A stretch of 64,000 bases of DNA from Pseudomonas hamedanensis (lineage in GTDB: Bacteria; Pseudomonadota; Gammaproteobacteria; Pseudomonadales; Pseudomonadaceae), in the NCBI RefSeq assembly GCF_014268595.2, contig NZ_CP077091.1:2254501-2318500 (forward strand). The letters run 5' to 3'. Within the stretch, counting starts at the first letter, position 1; each line of letters begins with the position of its first letter. Below are positions 7,899 to 17,345 of the stretch, in pieces. The position numbers were made by a program, and so were the translations under genes. The notes under the pieces are model-generated. The model did not search any database. It saw only the letters and a program-made list of their open reading frames with translations, and was not told the DNA's origin.

Positions 7899-9883
7899 GC
7901 CGCCGCTCCCGTCATGCCCAATGCTTCACGCACTTTGCTTTTAACCTTGACCCGATAACGCCGATCCAGCGCCGCCAACAAACCACCGAACCCGGTGAGC
8001 AAGCCGCCGAACCAGATCCAGCGCACAAATGGTTTGACGTGCACGCGCACCGCCCATGCGCCGTTGCCCAGCGGTTCGCCAAGGGCAACGTAGAGGTCGC
8101 GGGTGAAACCAGCGTCGATCCCGGCTTCGGTCATCACTGAGTTCTGCACGGTGTACAACCGTTTTTCCGGGTGCAGCACGCTGATTTCCTTGCCGTCGCG
8201 AATCACCCGAACGGTGCCTTTGTCCGAGGTGAAGTTTGGCCCTTCGAAATGCTTGGCGCCTTCGAAGACGAACTGATAACCGCCCAGATCCATCGATTCC
8301 CCCGGCGCCAGACGCAGATCGCGCTCGGCACTGTTCTGGCTCGACAACACCACCCCGAGCGCGCACACGGCGATGCCCAGGTGGGCAATCTGCATGCCCC
8401 AATAGCTGCGGGTCAGCGTCGGCAGACCTTTGATCAAGCCTTTGTGGCGGGTCTTGTCGAGCAGATCGCGCATGCCGGCAAGCAACACCCACGCGGCAAG
8501 CAGGAAAGTCGCGATCACCGCCCAGTTGAAATCGCCGTAAGCCACGCCGGCCACCATCGCCAGCGCGACGCTGCCGAGCAACACCGGGGTGAGCATGCTT
8601 GCCAGCCATTTCACCGGGGTGTCTTTCCAGCGCACGATCACACCGACCGCCATCACCAGCATCAACAGGGCCATCAACGGAATGAACAGCGCGTTGAAAT
8701 ACGGCGGGCCGACCGACAGCTTGGCGCCACTGATGGCATCGAGAATCAGCGGATACAAGGTGCCGAGCAGGATCATCGACGCCGCCACGACCAGCACCAG
8801 GTTGTTACCCAGCAATAGAGTCTCACGCGACCACAGATTGAAGCCGACCTGACTTTTCACCACCGGCGCGCGCAGGGCAAACAGGGTCAGCGAACCACCG
8901 ACGACGAACAGCAGGAAAATCAGAATGAACACGCCGCGCTCAGGGTCCGAGGCAAACGCGTGCACCGACGTCAGCACGCCCGAGCGCACGAGGAAGGTGC
9001 CGAGCAGGCTCAGCGAGAATGCGGCAATCGCCAACAACACCGTCCAGCTCTTGAACACGCCACGTTTTTCGGTGACGGCCAGCGAGTGAATCAGCGCGGT
9101 GCCGACCAGCCATGGCATGAACGAGGCGTTTTCCACCGGGTCCCAGAACCACCAGCCGCCCCAGCCGAGTTCGTAATACGCCCACCACGAACCGAGGGTG
9201 ATGCCGATGCCGAGGAAAGCCCAGGCGACGATGGTCCAGGGCCGCGACCAGCGCGCCCACGCCGCATCGAGGCGACCACCGAGCAGCGCGGCGATGGCAA
9301 AAGCGAACGCCACGGAGAAGCCGACGTAACCCATGTAGAGCATTGGCGGATGCACGATCAGGCCGATGTCTTGCAGCAGAGGGTTGAGGTCGCGGCCGTC
9401 GGCCGGAATCTGCGGGAGGATGCGCGAGAACGGGTTGGAGGTGAGAATCAGGAACAGCAGGAAACCGGTGCTGATCATGCCCATCACCGCCAACACACGG
9501 GCGAGCATGACTTGCGGCAACTGTCGTGAAAACACCGACACGGCGAAGGTCCAGCCACCGAGGATCAGCGCCCACAGCAGCAGCGAGCCTTCATGAGCGC
9601 CCCACACCGCACTGAATTTGTAGTACCACGGCAGCGCGCTGTTGGAGTTCATCGCCACATACGCCACGGAGAAATCATCGACCATGAACGCGTAAGTCAG
9701 GCAGCCAAAGGCAAACAGCAGAAAGGCGAACTGGCCCCACGCCGCCGGTTGCGCCAGGCTCATCCACAAACGGTCGCCGCGCCAGGCACCGAGCATCGGC
9801 ACCACCGCTTGCACCAGCGCGAAACACAGGGCCAGGATCATTGCCAGGTGGCCCAGCTCAGGAATAAAGATCCCGGACGTCAT
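7895..9883 (-). CDS. ccmF: Haem lyase subunit CcmF
   Basis: 662 residues and about 15 membrane helices, the normal size for this family. The conserved tryptophan-rich WWD domain is visible as WGGWWFWDPVENASFMPW, with conserved histidines nearby (LIVHPPMLYMGYVG). CcmF takes haem from holo-CcmE and, with CcmH and CcmI, ligates it to apocytochrome c in the periplasm. The start at ATG 9883 lies four bases beyond the ccmE stop. No irregularity seen. Confidence 0.97.
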   Translation of the reverse strand: MTSGIFIPELGHLAMILALCFALVQAVVPMLGAWRGDRLWMSLAQPAAWGQFAFLLFAFGCLTYAFMVDDFSVAYVAMNSNSALPWYYKFSAVWGAHEGSLLLWALILGGWTFAVSVFSRQLPQVMLARVLAVMGMISTGFLLFLILTSNPFSRILPQIPADGRDLNPLLQDIGLIVHPPMLYMGYVGFSVAFAFAIAALLGGRLDAAWARWSRPWTIVAWAFLGIGITLGSWWAYYELGWGGWWFWDPVENASFMPWLVGTALIHSLAVTEKRGVFKSWTVLLAIAAFSLSLLGTFLVRSGVLTSVHAFASDPERGVFILIFLLFVVGGSLTLFALRAPVVKSQVGFNLWSRETLLLGNNLVLVVAASMILLGTLYPLILDAISGAKLSVGPPYFNALFIPLMALLMLVMAVGVIVRWKDTPVKWLASMLTPVLLGSVALAMVAGVAYGDFNWAVIATFLLAAWVLLAGMRDLLDKTRHKGLIKGLPTLTRSYWGMQIAHLGIAVCALGVVLSSQNSAERDLRLAPGESMDLGGYQFVFEGAKHFEGPNFTSDKGTVRVIRDGKEISVLHPEKRLYTVQNSVMTEAGIDAGFTRDLYVALGEPLGNGAWAVRVHVKPFVRWIWFGGLLTGFGGLLAALDRRYRVKVKSKVREALGMTGAAA

Positions 9884-9887
9884 TTGG

Positions 9888-10343
9888 TCAGCCCTCCTTC
9901 ACAGGCGTCGGCGCGGATTGACCGCTGTCTTTCAGCGCTTTGGTCACTTCGGGCGGCATGTATTTCTCGTCGTGTTTGGCCAACACTTCATCGGCCACCA
10001 CCACGCCGTCGGCGTTAAGCTTGCCGAGGGCGACGATGCCCTGCCCTTCGCGGAACAGGTCCGGGAGGATGCCGCGGTAGGTGATGGTCACGGATTTGCT
10101 GAAATCGGTGACGACGAATTTCACGTCCAGCGAGTCCGGCGACCGCTGCAGCGAACCGGCCTCGACCATGCCGCCGGCACGAATGCGCGTGCCCTGCGGC
10201 GCTTCGCCGTTGGCGATCTGGGTCGGCGTGTAAAACAGATTGATGTTTTCCTGCAGCGCGCTCAGGGCCAGGCCGACGGCAGCGCCCACCCCGACCAGAA
10301 TGGCCAGAATGATGATCAGACGTTTCTTGCGCAGCGCATTCAC
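9888..10343 (-). CDS. ccmE: Periplasmic haem chaperone CcmE
   Basis: 151 residues: one N-terminal membrane helix (residues 9-28) and a periplasmic OB-fold beta barrel. The haem-binding motif [12 protein letters not shown] is present, with the covalent haem ligand His 124 and Tyr 128. CcmE receives haem from CcmC and carries it to CcmF. Start overlaps the ccmD stop by four bases. Confidence 0.97.
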   Translation of the reverse strand: MNALRKKRLIIILAILVGVGAAVGLALSALQENINLFYTPTQIANGEAPQGTRIRAGGMVEAGSLQRSPDSLDVKFVVTDFSKSVTITYRGILPDLFREGQGIVALGKLNADGVVVADEVLAKHDEKYMPPEVTKALKDSGQSAPTPVKEG

Positions 10344-10516
10344 TTGCCGTTCTCCCGGCGCAGACGACGCGCCTCTTGTTGCAGATAACGCTTGCGCGCC
10401 GCAATCGGCGCCACCACGTTGAAGATCAGCACCGCCAGGCAGATGCCGTAAGCCGACCAGACATACAGGCCATGATGGCCCATGGCGAGGAAGTCGCCGA
10501 ATGAAGCAAAACTCAT
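10340..10516 (-). CDS. ccmD: Haem exporter accessory protein CcmD
   Basis: 58 residues from ATG 10516 ([20 protein letters not shown]), with one membrane helix ([18 protein letters not shown]) and a basic cytoplasmic tail. CcmD is needed to release holo-CcmE from the CcmABC complex. A longer frame upstream lacks family similarity and lies inside ccmC. It overlaps ccmC by four bases and ccmE by four. Confidence 0.93.
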   Translation of the reverse strand: MSFASFGDFLAMGHHGLYVWSAYGICLAVLIFNVVAPIAARKRYLQQEARRLRRENGK

Positions 10517-11268
10517 CGCGCGACCTCCAGGCTGGTCTGCACAGTGTCTTTCACCCAACTGGCGCGGGCCTCGCGCTTGAGCACCTCAAGACGCATGCGC
10601 AGCAACAGCACGGTGCCGAAGAAGCAGTAGAAGCCCAGCACCGTCAGCAACAACGGCAGCCACATTTCCACCGGCATCGCAGGTTTTTCGGTGAGGGTGA
10701 ACGTCGCGCCCTGGTGCAGGGTGTTCCACCACTCCACCGAGTATTTGATGATCGGAATATTGATCACGCCAACGATGGCCAATACCGCGCAGGCCTTGGC
10801 GGCGCTGTCGCGATTGCTGATGGCATTGCCCAGGGCGATCACGCCGAAGTACAGAAACAGCAGAATCAGCATCGAGGTCAGGCGCGCATCCCAGACCCAC
10901 CACGACCCCCAGGTCGGCTTGCCCCAGATCGCCCCGGTGACCAGCGCCACGGCGGTCATCCACGCACCGATCGGCGCGGCGCATTGCAGGGCGACGTCGG
11001 CCAGCTTCATCTTCCACACCAGCCCGACCACGCCGCACACCGCGAGCATCACGTAGATCGACTGGGCGAGCAGCGCGGCAGGCACGTGGATATAAATGAT
11101 GCGAAAGCTGTTGCCCTGCTGATAGTCCGGTGGCGCAAACGCCAGGCCCCAGACCACGCCGACGCCGATCAGCAGCAGCGCTGCAATGCTCAACCACGGC
11201 AGGAACTTGCCGCTGATGCCGTAGAACCACTTGGGCGAGCCGAGCTTGTGAAACCAGGTCCAGTTCAT
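10513..11268 (-). CDS. ccmC: Haem-handling membrane protein CcmC
   Basis: 251 residues from ATG 11268 ([20 protein letters not shown]), six membrane helices, and the WWD motif [12 protein letters not shown]. CcmC loads haem on CcmE in the CcmABCD complex. The frame is open upstream to 11331, but that part has no membrane or family character. The 97 bases between it and ccmB are the only real gap within the operon. Confidence 0.96.
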   Translation of the reverse strand: MNWTWFHKLGSPKWFYGISGKFLPWLSIAALLLIGVGVVWGLAFAPPDYQQGNSFRIIYIHVPAALLAQSIYVMLAVCGVVGLVWKMKLADVALQCAAPIGAWMTAVALVTGAIWGKPTWGSWWVWDARLTSMLILLFLYFGVIALGNAISNRDSAAKACAVLAIVGVINIPIIKYSVEWWNTLHQGATFTLTEKPAMPVEMWLPLLLTVLGFYCFFGTVLLLRMRLEVLKREARASWVKDTVQTSLEVAR

Positions 11269-11365
11269 ACTGTTTCCATCACGGTTGCCGCTCATCATCG
11301 CGAGCTGGCAGAGGGTCATGCCTTTCTTCAAAAAGAAGTGGTCAATTTTTGACCAGGCCTCATTA

Positions 11366-12034
11366 TTATTCGCCGACGCTGATCTTCAGGCCAGCGGCTA
11401 TTGCAAAGGGTGTCAGGGTGATCGCCAGCGCTGTAAGGCTGGCCATCCACAACAGGTATCCGGTCGCCGGCATGCCCTGCAACGCCGCTTGCAACGCACC
11501 GCTGCCAAGGATCAACACCGGGATGTACAACGGCAGAATCAGCAGCGCCAGCAACAGACCACCGCGCTTCAGGCCGACCGTCAGCGCCGCGCCGACTGCG
11601 CCGAGCAGGCTCAATACCGGCGTGCCCAGCAGCAACGACAGCAGCAGCACCGGCAGGCACGCCGTTGGCAAACCAAGCATCAGCGCCAGCAACGGTGACA
11701 GCAGCACCAGTGCCAGACCGGAGAAAAGCCAGTGTGCCAGCACCTTGGCCAACACCAGAAGTGGCAGCGGGTGCGACGAAAGGACCCACTGTTCCAGCGA
11801 GCCGTCTTCGAAATCACTGCGAAACAGTCCGTCCAGTGAAAGCAGGACCGACAGCAACGCCGCCACCCAGACTAACCCCGGGGACAGGTTTTGCAAGACT
11901 TGAGTTTCCGGGCCGACGGCCAGCGGGAACAGTGCGATGACGATGGCGAAGAAAATCAGCGGATTGGCCAGCTCCGCCGGGCGGCGGAACAGCAGTCGCG
12001 ATTCGCGGGCAAGCAGCAGGCCGAACACGCTCAT
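11366..12034 (-). CDS. ccmB: Haem exporter permease CcmB
   Basis: 222 residues from ATG 12034 ([21 protein letters not shown]), with six hydrophobic helices. CcmB is the membrane partner of the ATPase CcmA; the pair provides energy for releasing holo-CcmE. The start overlaps the ccmA stop by four bases. Length and start match the family. Confidence 0.95.
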   Translation of the reverse strand: MSVFGLLLARESRLLFRRPAELANPLIFFAIVIALFPLAVGPETQVLQNLSPGLVWVAALLSVLLSLDGLFRSDFEDGSLEQWVLSSHPLPLLVLAKVLAHWLFSGLALVLLSPLLALMLGLPTACLPVLLLSLLLGTPVLSLLGAVGAALTVGLKRGGLLLALLILPLYIPVLILGSGALQAALQGMPATGYLLWMASLTALAITLTPFAIAAGLKISVGE

Positions 12035-12666
12035 ACGGCCCAATTCCCCAGATCGATGTCACGATAACCGACCGGCATCCGGCTCAGCGTGTGGTGCGTG
12101 GTCAGCACCACCAGACCGCCGCGCTCACAGTGCCCGGCCAGGTGCTCTTCAAGTTGCGCCACGCCCTGCTTGTCCAGCGCCGTGAACGGCTCATCGAGGA
12201 TCCACAGCGGCGGACTGTCCAGATACAAACGCGCCAGCGCCACGCGCCGTTGCTGGCCGGCTGAAAGCGTGTGGCAGGGAACGTCTTCGAAGCCGCGCAA
12301 TCCTGCCGCTGCCAGCGCTTGCCAGATTGCCTCGCGTTCGGCGCGATGATGCAGGGCGCACAGCCACGACAGATTTTCTTCCGGGGTCAGTAAATCCTTG
12401 ATCCCGGCGGCATGACCGATCCACAACAGATTGCGCGCCAGTTCGCTGCGCTGCCCGGTCAGTGGCTGACCATTGAGTAACACCTGGCCATCGGTCGGTT
12501 GCATCAAACCGGCGAGCAGACGTAAAAGACTGGTCTTGCCGCTGCCGTTGGGGCCGCTGATCTGCACCATGTCGCCGCCGGCCAGACGCAATTCGAAGTT
12601 TTCGAAGAGCAGTCTGAGGTCACGTTCACACGCGAGGGCGACGGTTTGCAGGACAGGACTGGTCAA
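12031..12666 (-). CDS. ccmA: Haem exporter ATP-binding protein CcmA
   Basis: 211 residues, an ABC ATPase: Walker [10 protein letters not shown] (residues 38-46), signature [13 protein letters not shown] and Walker B LWILDEP. First gene of the minus-strand ccm operon. The 197 bases to the divergent fliK-like gene hold the promoters of both. Confidence 0.96.
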   Translation of the reverse strand: MTSPVLQTVALACERDLRLLFENFELRLAGGDMVQISGPNGSGKTSLLRLLAGLMQPTDGQVLLNGQPLTGQRSELARNLLWIGHAAGIKDLLTPEENLSWLCALHHRAEREAIWQALAAAGLRGFEDVPCHTLSAGQQRRVALARLYLDSPPLWILDEPFTALDKQGVAQLEEHLAGHCERGGLVVLTTHHTLSRMPVGYRDIDLGNWAV

Positions 12667-12806
12667 GGGATCACGGGCCTTATACGGTTCAAGTCGGCTC
12701 TGGCACGGCCGTTAAAGAGATGCAGCATAGATGCTTTGATCGCCCGATTTGGCGAGCTGGATCAAACAATTGCTATGTTTTTTGAACGAAGCGCACGACG
12801 CGCGGC

Positions 12807-12833
12807 ATTATACATGCCGTGCCTTACTCTCAA
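12807..12833 (-). promoter_or_regulatory. Candidate promoter of the ccm operon
   Basis: On the minus strand a perfect -10 box TATAAT (12812-12807) is preceded by TTGAGA (12833-12828). The 15-base spacing is short, so this is tentative. It would give a leader of about 130 bases before ccmA. Confidence 0.35.
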
Positions 12834-12863
12834 GAGCGCAATTTCCTCAGGTTGTGTCCGCGT

Positions 12864-14438
12864 ATGACAGGCGAAATGAACATCCTCCCGCTGCCGCCCA
12901 GCCCCGCGGCGACCGTTCGCCCCCAGGTTGGCGAGTTGCTCAAGCTGCTGACGCCGGTCGAGGGTTTGATCGGTGCCGGACAAAGCGCCAAGGCCGAGGT
13001 GTTGTCGCTCAAGCAGGCGGATCAAACCTTCCAGCTGTTGCTCAAAGTGACGCTCGACAATGGCCGCCAGACCACCGTACAAGCGACCAGCAATTTGCCG
13101 CTGGCCCAAGGCACCAACCTGGCGATCACCCAGCCGTCGGCGAGCAATCTGGCGATCACCGTGCAGCAAGCGATTGCCAGCAGCGTCGCCACGCTGACCC
13201 GCATCGATACCGCGCAGTTGCCGGTCGGCACACTGCTGCAAGGCAAGGTGCTGACCTCGCAAGTGCTGCCGCAGACGCCGGGACAAGCGACGGTATTCCG
13301 CTCGATGGTCAGCCTGCTCAACACCGCGTTGAGCGGCAGCACCTTGACTGTCGACAGCCCGCAGCCGCTGCGTATCGGTACTCTGCTGTCGGCGCTGGTG
13401 GAAGATTCGCAGACCCTCAAATTCCTGCCCATGAGCAGCCGCCAGGAACAATTGGCGGTGAGTCAGCAACTGGTCGGCCAGCAAAGTCGTCAGGCGTCGC
13501 TGACCGGTTTGCTCAACGCCCTGCAAAACCTGCCGCCAGCGGACGACCCTGCCGCTGCGGATCTGCGTGCCGTGGTCGACAAACTGCTCGCCAGTCTTCC
13601 GGATGTTCAGCAAATGAGTACCGCCAAAGGCGTGGCGCTGGCCTTGGCCAACAGCGGCGCCTTTCTTGAGGCCAAACTGCTGACCGGACACAACCCGACC
13701 CTTGCCCCGGACATGAAAGCCGATCTGCTCAAACTGATCGCGCAACTGACCCCGGGGCTGCCGAGCAGCACCAGTTTCAACGCAATCATCGCTGCCAATA
13801 CTTTGGCGCAGGCGCTGCCGAGCTTCGTCCGTAACGCCCTCGGCACGCTTGGTCAGGTCAGCGCGAAACCACTGCCGAGCAGTTTCCCCCTGCCTGAGCG
13901 TCTGTTGGCAAATCTGGAGGGCGAAGGTGATCTGGAACAGCTGCTGCGCCTCGCCGCTGCGGCGGTGTCGCGCTTGCAAAGCCATCAGCTATCGAGCCTG
14001 GAACAGACCGGCGTCACCGACGATGGCCGCCTGCTCAGCACCTGGCAGCTGGAAATCCCCATGCGCAACCTGCAGGACATCGTGCCGTTGCAGGTCAAAT
14101 TCCAGCGTGAAGAAGCACCGGAACGCGAGCCGCAACCGAACGAACGCCGCGACGAGCGCGAAGCGAAACAGCACCTGTGGCGCGTCGATCTGGCGTTCGA
14201 CATGGAACCGCTCGGGCCTTTGCAGATTCAGGCGCAGTTGATTGCCGGCAGTCTGTCGGGTCAGCTGTGGGCCGAACGGCCATACACCGCCGATCTGATC
14301 GAAACCAACCTGTTCGCCCTGCGCCAGCGCCTGCTGGATCGCGGGCTGAACGTCGGTGACATCGACTGCCACCTCGGCACCCCGCCGCAAGGCAACCACA
14401 CCCGCCTCGAACACCGTTGGGTCGACGAAACCGCATGA
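12864..14438 (+). CDS. FliK-like hook-length control protein (second FliK)
   Basis: 524 residues from ATG 12864 (MTGEMNILPLPPS). The long N-terminal part is rich in Gln, Ser and Leu and low in complexity. The C-terminal 100 residues are a Flg_hook domain: LGPLQIQAQLIAGSLSGQLWAERP, LFALRQRLLDRGLNVGDIDCHLG. In FliK this domain touches the FlhB C-terminus and switches export from rod/hook to filament substrates. The true fliK is at 46315-47673, so this is a second copy type. It overlaps the next gene, a free FlhB C-terminal domain, by four bases (ATGA), which argues for a joint role. Role inferred. Confidence 0.85.
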   Translation: MTGEMNILPLPPSPAATVRPQVGELLKLLTPVEGLIGAGQSAKAEVLSLKQADQTFQLLLKVTLDNGRQTTVQATSNLPLAQGTNLAITQPSASNLAITVQQAIASSVATLTRIDTAQLPVGTLLQGKVLTSQVLPQTPGQATVFRSMVSLLNTALSGSTLTVDSPQPLRIGTLLSALVEDSQTLKFLPMSSRQEQLAVSQQLVGQQSRQASLTGLLNALQNLPPADDPAAADLRAVVDKLLASLPDVQQMSTAKGVALALANSGAFLEAKLLTGHNPTLAPDMKADLLKLIAQLTPGLPSSTSFNAIIAANTLAQALPSFVRNALGTLGQVSAKPLPSSFPLPERLLANLEGEGDLEQLLRLAAAAVSRLQSHQLSSLEQTGVTDDGRLLSTWQLEIPMRNLQDIVPLQVKFQREEAPEREPQPNERRDEREAKQHLWRVDLAFDMEPLGPLQIQAQLIAGSLSGQLWAERPYTADLIETNLFALRQRLLDRGLNVGDIDCHLGTPPQGNHTRLEHRWVDETA

Positions 14439-14764
14439 ACGATTCCACTGCCCCACGCCAGGCCATCGCCCTCAAATACGACGGCAACCACGCCCCCACC
14501 CTCACCGCCAAGGGCGACGAGGAACTGGCCGAAGAAATCCTGCGCATCGCCCGCGACTGTGACGTGCCGATCTATGAAAACGCCGAACTGGTGCGCCTGC
14601 TGGCGCGGATGGAATTGGGCGACAGCATCCCCGAAGAGCTCTATCGCACGATTGCCGAGATCATCGCGTTTGCGTGGAATCTGAAGGGGAAATTTCCTGA
14701 AGGACAAGATCCGGACGCGCCGATGGTCGAGAAGGACATTACCCATCGGGGTGAAGACCATTAG
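14435..14764 (+). CDS. Free-standing FlhB C-terminal domain protein
   Basis: 109 residues. The sequence AIALKYDGNHAPTLTAKGDEELAEEILRIARDCDVPIYENAELVRLL aligns with the cytoplasmic domain of FlhB in this same window (YAVALKYD...APMLLAKGSDFLALKIREIA). It has no membrane part and lacks the NPTH self-cleavage site that precedes this segment in FlhB, so it mimics the cleaved C-terminal fragment. It starts in the ATGA overlap with the fliK-like gene. It may act as a decoy or second specificity switch in flagellar export; this is inference from the fold and pairing. Confidence 0.85.
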   Translation: MNDSTAPRQAIALKYDGNHAPTLTAKGDEELAEEILRIARDCDVPIYENAELVRLLARMELGDSIPEELYRTIAEIIAFAWNLKGKFPEGQDPDAPMVEKDITHRGEDH

Positions 14765-14784
14765 CGGAAGTACCACTCGTCTGG

Positions 14785-14802
14785 ACTGTCAGATCTGACA
14801 GT
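14785..14802. promoter_or_regulatory. Lux-box-like palindrome, copy 1
   Basis: 18-base perfect palindrome ACTGTCAGATCTGACAGT, centred about 75 bases before the start of the gene at 14869. The pattern CT-N12-AG with a central AGATCT fits LuxR/LasR-type operators. The same 16-base core recurs at 20706, 39471 and 40654. Confidence 0.7.
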
Positions 14803-14868
14803 AGAAAAAAACCGTCAGGTTTGGCCAGATCATTCTTCGAAAGCGCGCCGCGCTTTTTGGAGAATCCC

Positions 14869-16566
14869 ATGGAAATTCAATCGAAAAAAAAACTGAGTAT
14901 TGCCCTCAGGCCTCCGCAAGTCGCAGGACTCGTCTCCCCTATCGAGGGCGCAGAAAACTATGATGGCGGTCTCGGGATTGCCGCCTTTGAGAATGATCTC
15001 CACATCTTCGCTCCCCCTTGGCAAATGTCTCTGTTCGATGAGTGCAGGCTGTTCGTACAGGATCCAACCTCGCCGATCAGGCTGGAAGTCATCGATAACC
15101 ACGAGGAACTCAACCAAGCGGTGAAGTTCATCCTCACAAAGGGCGAGATCCTCGACGGATCCAACCGGGCATTTTATACGGTGACCGCCAGACACCAGAC
15201 CCCGGAGAAATCGACAGAGCTGAAGTTACTGGTTAAACGCACACGTCCGGGGGGGGAGCTTGGCCAACCGGAGCCCGGTGGCCATCCGCGACTTCTTTAT
15301 CGGTTCATTCCGGATATATCAGGTGGCATCGATCAGGACATAGCTGACAAAGGCGTCCGAATGATCGTTTTGTCCTATCCGAACATTACCATTTACGATC
15401 GTATAACGGCTCGATGGGGCCTTGAGGAAGAGGTTGTTTTCTACCCTGTAACCCAGCAAAACATTGACGATCCGACAAACCATCCGATCGAGATTTTCTT
15501 CAGTAAAGAACTCATCGAAAGAGCCGGAAAAGGTGTTCACGCTGTCACTTTCCAAGTAATTGATCGTTGCGACAACTATCCACATCCTTTTGCCCCATGG
15601 GCGATTCCCACGAACGTCAGCGTAAATCTGGGAGATACCAAACGGCTGCCTCCGCCGATAGTGGAGGGTGCGCAAAACGGCATGCTTGATCCGGCATATC
15701 TCACTAGTATTTCAGTCAAGGTTCCAAAGAGCGGGTTGAATCTGGATGACCTCGTCCATGTTGATTGGCGAGGACGAATTCCACGGCAGACGCCTGAGCA
15801 AAGTTATATCGGCGGCGAAACACTGGATTTCCCCATTCCGCTGGACTGGGCAAGAGAAAACGATGAAAACCAGATATCCGTAACATACCAGGTACGAGGT
15901 AGAGATTCCGAACCGACACCGGTAACCGTGAAAACCACGATTCATCAGGAAAAGGTAAAAGTGCTGGAAGCCTACGGTGCCTCGGGCGATCGTTTGAAAA
16001 TCTCCGATATGTATTATGCACCGCACGCAACGGTGCGAGTTTTGAAGTATGTCGGGATGGCGGTCGGGCAAACGATCCGTGTTCGTTGGGCATCAACACG
16101 GCATACCTATTACAGCGAAATCAAGACCGTGACTTCTGTCGGAGATGTGGATTTAGTTGTCCCACGCATGGAAGTTATTGACTCCATAGCCAGCACCGTC
16201 CCCGTCACCTTCACGGTACGCACCTATCCTGACGGCCCCCTGCATCGTTCTCAGCCGCTGAATCTAGGGGTAGATGCTCAAGAATTTACCTTGCCGCCGC
16301 CACGCCTTACCCCGGACCAGACCACTGTTACCGTTTACTACCCGGCAATAGCCAGCGGATACCAAGCGCGCGTGCGTTTCGCAGGCATCGTTACTCGAAG
16401 AACCGAGTGGCAAAACATGCAAAACGGAGTCATCGCAGCATTTTCGATCCCCAGCGCATGGGTCGAAGAAAACAAGGGAGGGGTTGTTTTGATCAACTAC
16501 AGCGTCAACCGGGCCAACGTAAATGAGCAGAGCCAATTCTCTCAGGTATTAAGAGTGCAACTATGA
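14869..16566 (+). CDS. Beta-sandwich repeat protein of unknown function (island 1)
   Basis: 565 residues from ATG 14869, preceded by TTGGAGA. No signal peptide or membrane helix. The sequence is beta-rich with repeating units of about 100 residues; the last two (about residues 365-565) share the pattern V-V-Y-x-G-RVRW ... IP-x-WV ... NYSV. The middle contains TRPGG, GGID and a VIDRCDN segment that match the 846-residue protein at 36868-39408 (TRPGG, GGID, VFDCVFN), so they are one family. The folding units look like bacterial immunoglobulin-like domains. The gene sits behind lux-box-like copy 1 and uses a lower-GC codon mix than its flagellar neighbours. Function unknown; an extracellular or surface binding role is only a guess. 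Confidence 0.75.
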   Translation: MEIQSKKKLSIALRPPQVAGLVSPIEGAENYDGGLGIAAFENDLHIFAPPWQMSLFDECRLFVQDPTSPIRLEVIDNHEELNQAVKFILTKGEILDGSNRAFYTVTARHQTPEKSTELKLLVKRTRPGGELGQPEPGGHPRLLYRFIPDISGGIDQDIADKGVRMIVLSYPNITIYDRITARWGLEEEVVFYPVTQQNIDDPTNHPIEIFFSKELIERAGKGVHAVTFQVIDRCDNYPHPFAPWAIPTNVSVNLGDTKRLPPPIVEGAQNGMLDPAYLTSISVKVPKSGLNLDDLVHVDWRGRIPRQTPEQSYIGGETLDFPIPLDWARENDENQISVTYQVRGRDSEPTPVTVKTTIHQEKVKVLEAYGASGDRLKISDMYYAPHATVRVLKYVGMAVGQTIRVRWASTRHTYYSEIKTVTSVGDVDLVVPRMEVIDSIASTVPVTFTVRTYPDGPLHRSQPLNLGVDAQEFTLPPPRLTPDQTTVTVYYPAIASGYQARVRFAGIVTRRTEWQNMQNGVIAAFSIPSAWVEENKGGVVLINYSVNRANVNEQSQFSQVLRVQL

Positions 16567-16612
16567 CTTGAAACAATCATCGGCATTTGCCCATACATAA
16601 GGAGTTAACGAC

Positions 16613-17257
16613 ATGACTACTGCACTGACCGTACTCAATCTTGTACCGCCGAGAGTTCTTGAAGCTTATGGCTCAAACGGTGACCGTCTGAATTTTAATG
16701 ACATCTATACCAGTCCTCACATCAATGTCCGAGTGCAATACGAAGGCATGGCTGATAGACACACTGTGCGTGTACGCAGCGCAACAGGCCGCTACACATA
16801 TAACACTGAGACATTGACCGTCGGCACGTCCACCTACTTGAGTTTTCGAATTCCTCGACTCGAAGTCATCGATGCAATTGGTAGCGTTATGACCTGCAAC
16901 TATAGCGTCCGCACGCTCGCTGGTGCACCGCTGATCATTTCCAAATCGTTGTCATTGCATATTGACCCACAGGATTTTGACCTCAGCGAACCAAGGCTTG
17001 CAGCAGACAGAAAAAACGTGACAGTCAAATTTCTTAACATGACCCGCGGCTACACCGTCAGAGTCAGATGGCACGGCGTGGTGGTACATGACACTGAAAC
17101 CCAGCCGATTCTTAACGATTCTTCGATGAGCTTTGCCATCCCCCCCATATGGATTACGGAAAACCTCGGAAAAACCGTAGTGATAAACTACAGCCTTCAT
17201 CAGTCTGGCTCGAATGACAACTTGATGTTTTCGCGACTGTTGCGTATCGCGCTTTGA
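16613..17257 (+). CDS. Beta-sandwich protein, duplicate of the end of the preceding gene
   Basis: 214 residues; AAGGAG lies a few bases before ATG 16613. Almost its full length matches the last 200 residues of the gene before it: VLEAYGSNGDRLNFNDIYTS against VLEAYGASGDRLKISDMYYA, then EVIDAIGS against EVIDSIAS, DPQDFDL against DAQEFTL and YTVRVRWHGVV against YQARVRFAGIV. It is thus a diverged partial tandem duplication, 46 bases downstream and on the same likely transcript. No signal peptide. Converges with the halovibrin-like gene 88 bases further on. Confidence 0.75.
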   Translation: MTTALTVLNLVPPRVLEAYGSNGDRLNFNDIYTSPHINVRVQYEGMADRHTVRVRSATGRYTYNTETLTVGTSTYLSFRIPRLEVIDAIGSVMTCNYSVRTLAGAPLIISKSLSLHIDPQDFDLSEPRLAADRKNVTVKFLNMTRGYTVRVRWHGVVVHDTETQPILNDSSMSFAIPPIWITENLGKTVVINYSLHQSGSNDNLMFSRLLRIAL

Positions 17258-17345
17258 ATGAGCCACGCGGCTATAAATGGCACAGAATGCAAAAGCGCTT
17301 GCAGGCTGTGCCGCTATTCTCGCAGAACACAAAAAACAGCTTCAG

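Noticed and set aside
12762..13985. 407-codon minus-strand frame opposite the fliK-like gene
   Set aside because: Antisense shadow; Gln/Arg/His-rich, overlaps the ccmA promoter region.
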